A DNA stretch of 64,000 nucleotides, from the NCBI RefSeq assembly GCF_048771995.1, contig NC_133063.1, positions 10,522,063-10,586,062 of the forward strand, read 5' to 3'. Of this stretch, positions 54,879 through 64,000 are shown one piece after another (within the stretch, counting starts at the first letter, position 1; each line of letters begins with the position of its first letter). The position numbers were made by a program, and so were the translations under genes. The DNA is from Taeniopygia guttata (taxonomy: Eukaryota; Chordata; Aves; Passeriformes; Estrildidae). The notes beneath the pieces are model-generated. The model was not told where the DNA came from. It ran no database searches and saw nothing but the letters and a program-made list of their open reading frames with translations.

Positions 54879-57800
54879 ATGGAGCGAGTCCGTAGAGCAG
54901 TCAGCAGCGCCTTTTCATTGGTGGCTCCTCAGAAAGCTTTTCGTCGTTTGACTGGTAAATCCAAGTTTTTCCTTGGGGCAGCACATTGAAACAAAAATGG
55001 CATAAAGATGCCATCTGTTTGGTGAAGCTCCTTTCAACAGCTTCACCTAAAAAGGGGCTGTCTCTGGCCTAGCAGGGTGTGGGAACTTCCAAATGCAGAC
55101 TGGGCAAGATTTGCAGGCGTCCTTCTAAAAACGGTTTGGTTCTCTCCAGAACTGAGGAAAAGCAGCATTTTTTCTGCATTCCATCCTTTAAGGATGTGCC
55201 TGTCTAAGTGCAACTCCAGTGTGTGCTACAAGAGGGATTGGCTTTGCGCTGAAGGGCAAAGTGCCGAGCAGCTGGTGCGTGCTCCTGAAGCCCGGAGCTG
55301 GGCCTGTGCTGTGTCCCAACAGAACTGCAAGCGCTAAGAGGGGTTTGGTGGGAGCTTTGGTGGGGAATTGTTTACAGCAACCGCGTGGGACATGCTGCGT
55401 GCAATTTACAAAAAGAAAAAGCAAGTCCAGGAAAGAGAGGAGAAAACAGCTGCTTTAGCTGCAGGCTGGACAACAGGCTCGAATGCAGGCAGGGACTGCT
55501 AAGGAAGAATTTGCAACTTCTCGGCAAAGTTTCTGGTTCCTTAGTGGCAAAGCTGAGCAAAAGGTAGACACAGCCTAGGGTAGTGGCCTGCAGTCTCGAT
55601 GGCTGTGCTAAAGAAGTGTTGCTCCCAGGGGGATGTTGTGAAAGGAAAACGCTCTCCGCTTGGCTGGACTTGCTCTGTGGGACTCCTCAGCACAGAGAGA
55701 TTTCTAACAGCCCCTGGTTCATTTTCCCTTCTTCCCGGCAGGTCGACTCCGAGGAGGAAGGAGTCAAGTGCGCGCTTCGGTGAGTGGGACGGGCACCCTT
55801 GGCATTCCTGGTGTCTGAGGATTGTGGAGAAAGCTGTGGCCTTGGCCTGTTGCAGTAGAGCAGCAGCCTGGCAGGCCGAAAGAAAGTCCCCAAAGTCAAT
55901 GTGTGCAGGAACACTTCCAAAAGGATTCCATCCGTTTCCTCCTTTTCCACTGAAGAGGTTTTCACTAATAAAAGTCAAGCTCTGCAGACAGGAGGCTGCA
56001 TGCTGATTGTAGGCAGGCTGAAATAGCTCCTTCAGTGCAAAGCTGTGGTGCAGTGCAGAGCTGCATGCAAGTTTCTGAGCAGGCAGCACTTGCCCTCGGT
56101 GGCTGAAGATGGCTGATGTGGGCTGGAGTCCTGCCATGACCTAGCTCTTCAGCTCAGCCACTGACGCGTGGGAAATGGGATCTGAACTTTCATATGCAGG
56201 CGTCATTTTCCTGGCACTCTCAGGGACTCTGAACTTCCCGTGCTGTGAGATAAGCGGTAGCACAATGCCCTTTAGTGCTACTGGTGCAAAAGTCAGCCCC
56301 TTTGTGCAGAGTCTGTGCGGGCTCCCTGCTGGCAGCAGAGGGAGAGGTGCTAAGGCGCAGTTCACAGGCCTGTGGGGTATGGAGGAGCCACTGTTGCCTG
56401 CAGGGACCTACCCCTCTCCATGGCCTATCTAAGTAGCTGCAGTCACTACTGCAGCTACACCCTAAACTTTGACATGACCCAAGTTTGCTGAGAAGAATTC
56501 TGAGCAGCTCTGCATGGCAGAGACAAGGTCTGTCTATAAAGGGCTGGAATGCAGTTCCTATTGGCTGCTCTCCAAGGCCTGAAATCCTGAGGGGAAGCCA
56601 GTTGACCAGAGCTGGGCAGGGAAATGTTCCCTGCTTCTCCTCAGACATTTCCAGAGCAACTCATGAGTTAGTTGGGACATAAACACCACCTAAACACCGC
56701 CTAAACGGCCCCACACAATAGATTTTGCCTTCAGGTGAGCTGTGTCTCTGCTTGCTGCTTCTGCCAGCTGTCAGGAGCCAACTTCCCTCCTCCTCATTGC
56801 TGCTTTGTGCTTTTTCCCTGCCCAATCCTTGCAGGTCCCGCTAGGAGAAGTTCTCGCCAGTCGGGACTCCTCGGTCCAGGCAGGAAAGGCGGAGCGGCAC
56901 GAGAGCACGGCTAGAGTGCGCGGCGCCCGGGAGCTGAGGTGCGTGTTAAGCTTTCTCACTTTCTCTGAGCAGGGGTGGGCCTTGCTGGGCTTTAGGAGGC
57001 CCAGGACCAAAGAACAAATTTGGCTTTTCACTATTTGACTTGCTCAGCACAGACGGGAGAAGGCAGCCCAGGGCAGGTCTGGCTGCAGACCGACCTAGAG
57101 CAAAGCTGCTTCCTGGGACTCGCTTCTCGAACCTTGACAAAAAGCATTCTGAACTAGACCAGAGTAAAAGCAAGGGAGGTTCAGGCTGGGCTTAAGGACA
57201 GCAAAGCACTGACCTGCAAAGACAATCATGCAGCAGAACAAGTGCCTCAGAGAGCATGTGCAGATTCCACCCTTGAAATTTGGAAGGCCCAGGTGGATAG
57301 AGACTTGAGCAGCCTGGCCAGATGCTGACCCCAATTGCTTGGAGGTGAACTCTGGGCTAGAGGCTTCCTGGGGCCTCTGCCAGCCTAAACCATCTTGGGA
57401 TCCTTTGCTTATTGAACTGGAAAATCGTACCCACCTCCTCCCCAAGCTGTAACTTGCAGGCTCATTCTTTGTTTCGCTAGTGAAAGCAGGAGCAATTGTG
57501 GGACTGCTCATTTAGACTTGGCAAGCGTGTCTTAGCCAAAGAAAAGCTTTTGCAAGTCCAGTGCTCACTGCATCAGAAAGGAGTGTTGGGCCTAGCAGGC
57601 AGGGAAGCTGTTATGCTGAGAGTACCTGAGCTTTCTGGCAGTGTTCTGTGGCTTGTGGAAGCTTGTTTGACTTCCTCAGTGGCGACTCTTTCACCTGAAG
57701 GAATGACAAAGAGAGATGCGGGTCTAGGGAGGGAATTGCAGCCATCTCTTGAGGTGGAAGCAGAGGGCTGTTGGAAGGGCCTGAGATGCCTTATGTGGGG

Positions 57801-60800
57801 CATGGTATGTAGTGCTGGTTTTGCAAGGCGACTGTGTTGCACTTAAAGGCTTGTTTGTCTGTCCCCTTGTTGCAGATGGAAGGAGTTGGCTGCATCTGAG
57901 AGAAAGCGCCACTCCTCCCTAGAGAGGGTGTTTGAAGTGGCAGAACTGACCCCGGTGGAAACGCCGCCTCAGAGGGATCTACTGCAGGAAGCATTTCCTC
58001 TGGTGGCACCAAAGGTACGCTCACCTTCCTCCTAGGCAGCACTTCTGGGGAGAGGGACTTGTCCTAGCCAGACCCGCCCCCCCCCGAATGCTGCTTCTGG
58101 CAGCAAGCTAGGACCGAGCCTGTGTTGTTGCTGTTGTTGTTGTTCCACTTGAAAAATGCTGCCCCCTCTTGCAGGTTTGCCGCCCGCAGCGGCCAGCCCA
58201 CAGGGGCCTGGAGAAGCTGGGGCAGGAGTTCTCTCTCCCAGGGCAGACACTGTCCCAGGTGTGCAGAGAGAAGGCGGCGCTGGTGAAAGAGAACGCTGCC
58301 CTGGAAGCCCGACTGAGAGCCACGGAGCGGGACCTACGGGGCGTTTCAGAGCAGCTGGCAGAAGCCAGGTAAAGGCAGGGAGGAGACCCAGGGTGGGACA
58401 TTATTGAAAGTCTGTAATTACAAAGCTGGTGAGCATTACCACCAGTCAGGATTTACCGCCTCCTGTGTGCTCTCCTGATGTTTCTCAGACAGGGAGGCAA
58501 AGAGACATGAGAAAAAGAAAACGATACTCTGATCTGAATGTGATTTTTCTGCCAACTCAAGCTCTCCAAGCTCTTTTGGGCACCTGCTTGGGACCTCTTG
58601 CACATTCCTGTGACAAGTGCAAAGCAAACCAACTTGGCACTGACTTGAGTACAAGGGAAACGGTGCAGATGTTTCCTGAAATCGGAAGTTTCCCTCTGGT
58701 TTTGCTTTCTCCTTTGTTGCATCTGAACATCAGTTTTTCCTTGCCAAATAGTTTGACGGGGGATTTTCAGAATTCAAGGCTCTTACATGTGAATGCTGTC
58801 AGTCGGGTGCTGACCCTTCAGCTGAAGATGGAGGGTCATGCTGCAAATCTTGCAACCCTTGAGAGCTCACTCTTGTGGAGTAGGATGCAGGACCTAGAGT
58901 AGCTTAATAGGAGCAGCAACAGCAGCAGCAGCAGCAGCAGCAGGGAAAGGTCTTGTGACTTCTCAACAGTCTCTAGGGATCCTTGCTGAGCACTGATACT
59001 TGCCCACTTGTCCACCCACTTCTGTAACCTGTCAAGGTCCCTTTGGCTGGTGCCTCTTCCTTTTTTTAAAGAGTGCCAAATCACTTGGGCACTGCTGGCG
59101 TAGTTAGCCATAAAGAAAGGTAGCAAGTGTTCTTGTTCATGATCTTCCAATGATTTAAATGGCAGGATGGCTGTGTGTCTCTCCTTTTCCTAGACAGTTC
59201 TTGTTCAGATAAAAACCTAGTTCAGGATTCCTACTCATGCTGCTAGAAGCTGGAGGTTTCACTCTATTGTTTGGTGAATTCCTTTAGTCCCTTTTCCTTA
59301 GAGAGTGCCTGGCAAGCCAAGTACCTATATGCACATGAGGAATAGCATGAAACATTGACGGGCCAGCCAGGAGAACGCTGTTCTATCCCCCTGCAGAGTG
59401 ACTTGGAAGTGCTGGTGAGCTCAGGGCTGTGAGCAGCGGCTGGCCTTTTGCTCATTTGCAGAGACTTTGTGGGCACAGCCACCCGTGTGTGATAAGTCAG
59501 GCAACAGCAATTTGAGCTTTGTCCACTGAGCTCAAACTCAGCTGGGCTTTCTGTGCTGGCCTAGGACACGAGGCAAGGCTTCCCAGTCACCTGGAGGGGC
59601 CTGCTCTGCTATTTGAAGTGGTAAAATTGTCCTGCTTTGTCTGAGCTTCCATGCAAGCTGTTTTCCAGCCTAAGGTACAGGGATCTTAAGGCACATCTTA
59701 AGATGTGCCACACTGGAGAAACTGGCCCTGTGTGCCAGGAACTATTGCTCTCCATCTTCACAACTTGCAGGTCAGAGAAGGAGAGCCTGCAAAGCAGCCT
59801 GCTGGAGGCTCAGCAGCACGTATCGGAGCTGGAGACGGCCAGGAGCTGCCTGGAAGCCCAAGTGCGCACAGCCAGGCAGGCCAAGGAGCTGATACTCGGT
59901 GAGAGCCTCGTGTGCTTTGTTTCTGCTGATGGCCCTGGCCAGTGCAGTCGCGCCACAGGCAGCTCTGTCTGCAGGGCTTGTGAGGAGTGAAGGAGCTGAG
60001 GGCAGGTTCCTCCTTGCCTGAAACTGAAGGGGCTTAAGGTCAGCAGATTCTTCTGCTTGTGCAGTCTCTGACTGTTGCCGTGTGTCACGTTTGCAGAGGA
60101 TGTGAGGGGCCTTCATCGTGAGCTGCTGGCTGTAAGATCTTTCAGCAAGCAGCAATGTGAAGACATGGCTCAACAGCTCCGCTGGGCAGAAGAGCAGTGC
60201 AGCAAGGCTCTGAGACTCTGGCAAGCTGCTGAGGAAGCGAAGAAAAGGAAGATTGTGCAAAACCTGGTAAGAAACAGTACATCCCTGAAGTTTTCCAGCG
60301 ACTTTGAAGGGCTGGCTTAGCAGAAGAGCAGCCTGAGTATGTGACATGGTCTCAAGCATCTGCTGTAGGCTACACATTGCTGGGCCAGGCAGCAGAGGGG
60401 TTCAAGAGCTCCTACTTGAAGGCCTGTGAAGACCCAGAGGACAGTGCTGGGACAGTAGATGCAGCCACAGGTTCAGCATGGCCATAAGCCAAGTTCCCCA
60501 GGAGGCTGGGTGGTCACCACCCAAAGCATGGCAGTGAAGGGGCAGCATTTTCCCCACAGCCTGGTGCCATGCAGCAGACTGCTGCTGACCTTGCTGCCAG
60601 CTGCAGTCCCAGCAACTGGGTTCCTTGCTTTCTGTCCTTCCCCAGCGGACAGAGGTCTTCCCTTGGAGCCTGAAGCAGTTGCAACAGGCCTCCTGGTGCT
60701 GGTACTTCAGCTGGTGGCCTGTCTTGTGACTGGGTCATCGAGGTGCTGCTGTCGTCCTCATCCTGCAGTCCATCTGCAGCTTTTCCTTGACCAAAGGGCA

Positions 60801-62713
60801 GGGCAATCTGAGGACAGAGCCTCTGAGAACAGGCAGAAATCCTGAAGAGGGGGGGCCCAGGAAACAGGCAGCCATCAGAGCAGGGAAGGAAGGTGACCTC
60901 TCCTTTCCTTAGCCGTGCTGGAGCTCCTCCCAGGTGCTGGAGGGCACAAAGCCACTAGTGTGCCCTCTTCAGGTGCGGGGGTTGTTGGAGGGATGAAGCT
61001 TCTGTTTTTCCTTTGGGGAGCATTGGTGGGACTTCATCTGGACGTGTCTCTTCCACTCATCAGGAAAGCAAGCTGGAAGAACAGAGTTTGAAGGCACAGG
61101 AGAAGCTGGAGCAATGGATCAACTTGGTGGCAGAGGTACAGAGGGGAGAGGAGAAAAGGCTGCTTGAGATGAAGCAGTAAATTGCCATCATGCAACCTGG
61201 ATGGGCAAAGAAGCAGAGACAGTCAAGAGGCACAGAGTGTGAAAAGAGAGTTTGTGTGTTGGTTTGGACTCCTCTGGGCCCCTTATGGGCACAGCTTCTC
61301 TGGACACTGTCTGTCTGTCTGGGATTGTCTCTTAGCTGGCCCTTGGTAAATACAGGAATGAGAAGAAACTGCTTTTGGAAGGCATGAGCACATCAGTCTT
61401 GGTTGCCACACAAGTGGTGTGTGGGACGTTGAAAGCCGTCTTCTCTTTGTTTCTGTGCAGCTCCAGAGCCAGAAGGCTGCTCTAGATGATAAGGTGCGCC
61501 AGCTGCTGGGAGATCTAAATGAAAGGCAGCAGCAGCTAGAGCAGCTGAGGCAGGAGCTGAATAAGGAGCGGCAGAATGGACAGGTGAGCCTGACTAGCCA
61601 GGTAGAAGAGCTTGGAAGGGCAGTGATGGGGACATGAACTGGAGACGTGAGGAAAGGGGAGGCAAGGACCATTGCAGGCACTGGAAGCACAGAGCCTGGC
61701 AGGCTGCAGCGCTGAGCACCAGGAAGAAGAGCTAGGATGGAAGGGTTAGAGCTGGGTAGAGAAGCAGAAGGAAGGGGCTGAACACAAGTGCTTTTGAGAG
61801 TGCAAAAGAGGAAACCTGAACGAGATTGCGGATGCCAGTAAGATTCCTCTTATCTTCCTGAATATCAAGGACAAGCTGCAGGCAGAGTTGCGGGAAGCTC
61901 AGAGGAAGATGGAGGCAATGGAGAAGAGGCACAAAGAAGAAGTGCAAAGGATGCACAAGATCCTGCTGCAGTACAGGCTGGCTGGACGAAAGCAGGTGAA
62001 TGAAGGAGGAGGAAGCAGTGCAGTCATGCAACAAGTGGTCTCTGCCCTTGTTGCCTTTCCCCTGCAGAGCAGCAGGTGGATGGGACCAATGTCTCTGACT
62101 GCCATGCTCTGTGCTCTCCGTGGCAGCTGCTCAGAAGGACACTTAGTGGGTTGCTGAATCTCAGCTGCTGCCCTGGGCAGCAGGGCTAGTGCTTTGGCCG
62201 GTGGGCCAGCAATCCTGGGAATATATTTCTGCTGGCCTCTTAGTGCTGGCTTTGTTTTTGGAGGGGTCTGTTCAGGTGAGCGTGGTGACCCACGCAGATT
62301 CTGGGCAAGTTGTCCCTGTCCATGGTGAATGCAGTCCTCAGAAGGGAGTGAAGTGTAAAGTTGTTCTTTCCCTTTCGCAGTCTCCACTATGGCTGACTGT
62401 GACAAGCTGTAGTCTCAGACTGCTTGTTTGGCTTGGACTGCAGGTGGAAGAGTTGACAGCTCAGCTTGCAGCCCAGGCCCAGTGCTGTTCCTAAGTGCTT
62501 GCCTTTGAAATGCTCTGTCTGGGGCATCTGTGCCAGGCACCTTTCTGACACAAGCAAATTTCTTGTCCCAGATGAATGCAGGAGCTGCCATCAAAGCTGT
62601 CGCTGCAGCAGCATCCTGGGAAGAAGCCCCCTCTCCACAGCCTGAAAACCCAAGGATGAGCAGTTCTCCCCGCTCAAGCCAGGAGAGAGAGGAGCAGTTC
62701 CTGCGTCTGCTGA
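54879..62713 (+). CDS. Copy D: coiled-coil N-terminal exons of a second fusion gene, incomplete at the window edge
   Basis: Eleven exons match copy C one for one: 54879-54954, 55742-55779, 56835-56938, 57876-58014, 58175-58368, 59771-59898, 60097-60266, 61064-61135, 61461-61583, 61870-61995 and 62572-62713. The frame stays open for 437 codons and ends in phase 1, ready for a kinase exon. None appears before 64,000, because in copy C the first one lies about 0.9 kb beyond the equivalent point. Leader, coiled coil and linker are as in copy C. The promoter region is truncated and abuts a retroviral LTR, so expression may differ. Whether a functional kinase follows cannot be seen. Confidence 0.7.
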
Positions 62714-64000
62714 GTACGTCCTGGGGATTTCTTGTGCCATCGAGCAGTGTATTACAGTGTGTGTACCTCGGCAAGAGCTGTAGCACATGTTCCTCCTCAT
62801 TTGGTGTTGGGAGAGAATTTTTGGACTCTCTCCAGAAGCCACTGTGGTGCTAGGATGCAGGCAGGGAGCGCTTGGGGCGTTCCTTTTGCCTTTGTGGGCA
62901 GCAGGGCCTGGGTGGGCTTTGCCTGAGCTTCCTTCTAGAGTGAAGACAAAAGCAGGGATTGTTTTGGGAGCAGCAGGAGGCTGCGACCTAGCCAGTGGCT
63001 CAGTAAAAAGAGTGTGTGCTAGCCTGGCCAAAGTGAGCAGATGAGTTGGCTTCCTAGATTCCCTTTAGACTCCTGACTTCCCACCAGTCATTGGAAATGA
63101 CAAAACACTTGAGCAAAGTTGATTGGCTGTGGGGCTGGTTTAATGCTGGTGTTGTTCTTATGACTCTTAGTACTTCTATTCCTTCTCCAGTTGGTTTTGT
63201 TTGGTTAGCGTGACCTCCTTGAAAAGAATGGCAGGTGACAGCACAAATAAGAGAGGAAGAGATCTTTTCAGTATGCCCTAAAAATTAAGAAATTGTATTC
63301 TTAGAGCTATCTCAAGGAATCAGAGAGGAAGAGCTGTTTTGAAAGAGCCCCAAAAGAAGAAAAACAGGATACTCCTTTTACAATTCCTGTTTGATAATTT
63401 AGTTGTATGCTTTGGAAGATGCATCAAAGAGACACATCTATGGGGCACAGTCAGATAGAAGTGCCCTGCAGGCAATTCTCAGGAGGAAGCCTGCAGCCCC
63501 TCTGCTGCATGTTCCTCTGGTAGCAGGCATGCTGTCACTGCTAATGCCCAGCTGCTAAATACCGCAGGAATACTAAGCATTGGCCTCAATCCCTGCACAG
63601 ATGGTACTCTCGGAAAGCACACCAAGGCCTTGCTGATTGTGCAGTACAAGTGAGTTGCTCCTTGCAGCTGGTAACAGCTGCCAGTGCAGTGCTGTCAGAG
63701 AAGAACCACTCAGGTACAGAACAGAGGCCAGTTTACTTTGTGTCTGCCATCAGGCGCCCTCAGACAAAAGGTGGATGGATCTACTCCTCCGTGGGTCTGA
63801 GGCCAAAGACAATCATGTTCTGTCTTGAGTGGGGCCAACAGCTTGTAACAGGCCTTGATCTGGCTCTAGCTTCTTCAGAGTGGCTGTCAGTGGCCATCTG
63901 TGGGCTTTGCCAAGCATTTTGTCATACCTGCCCTGCCACTGACAGCTGGTGTGACTGCAGGGGCTGGAGCCTTCCTTAGCTGTGAGGTTTCAGCTGCCGT
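62714..64000 (+). other. Intron of copy D, runs off the window
   Basis: Near-identical to 28,641-29,927. No exon is recognised. Confidence 0.6.

Larger units (their letters stand above)
54434..64000 (+). repeat. Segmental duplication, right copy (matches 20,366-29,927)
   Basis: An almost exact second copy of the N-terminal half of the copy C locus. Coding changes by eye are few: Arg to Gln in exon 1 (APRKA to APQKA), Gly to Ala in exon 2, and Arg to His in exon 7 (GLRRE to GLHRE). It is cut by the window edge. Confidence 0.97.

Noticed and set aside
1-64000. tRNA, rRNA, CRISPR or bacterial-type operon
   Set aside because: No cloverleaf, rRNA core, regular repeat-spacer array or tightly packed prokaryotic gene order was seen; all coding sequence is in spliced exons.

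Overview
The window looks like nuclear DNA from a bird, most likely a songbird. It has split genes with GT-AG introns, CR1 LINE pieces carrying the typical ATTCTATGATTCT tail, avian-type LTR elements, and several copies of a PAK3-like (group I p21-activated kinase) gene. From memory, the PAK3L family is strongly expanded in zebra finch (Kong and colleagues, 2010). No bacterial, phage, CRISPR or RNA-gene signal was seen.

Layout, with all kinase genes on the + strand. (1) 644-4704 is the kinase half of copy A; its 5' half lies left of the window. (2) 4.7-20.2 kb is a mostly AT-rich, gene-poor spacer with LTR and CR1 remnants, microsatellites and a CpG-rich block at 19.3-19.6 kb. (3) 20,810-37,614 is copy C, the best preserved gene. 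Nineteen exons join in a continuous frame to about 709 residues: a short basic leader, a long coiled coil, a linker, and a complete PAK-type kinase domain. (4) 37.7-40.4 kb holds a broken fragment of the same gene family and an LTR-element remnant. (5) 41,708-51,393 is a tandem unit: a 0.79 kb repeat 'R', then copy B (43,292-50,913), which has the same leader exons but an Ala/Glu/Ser-rich N-terminus instead of the coiled coil. (6) 51,394 to the end is a second unit: R again, a broken retroviral element (52,181-54,417), then copy D (from 54,879), an almost exact duplicate of the N-terminal half of copy C that runs off the right edge.

Two segmental duplications explain most of the sequence: 1-5,795 matches 46,226-51,393, and 20,366-29,927 matches 54,434-64,000. 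Copies A and B share a one-base deletion in the catalytic-loop exon, so both are probably kinase-dead or truncated. Copy C keeps every core kinase motif.

The most interesting point is that the kinase exons are linked in phase to an upstream coiled-coil module, with no p21-binding (CRIB) region. The promoters of B, C and D carry a conserved CRE-like site beside an RFX X-box-like site. That pairing suggests testis or ciliated-cell expression, which is an inference. All comparisons were made by eye, so identities are estimates.
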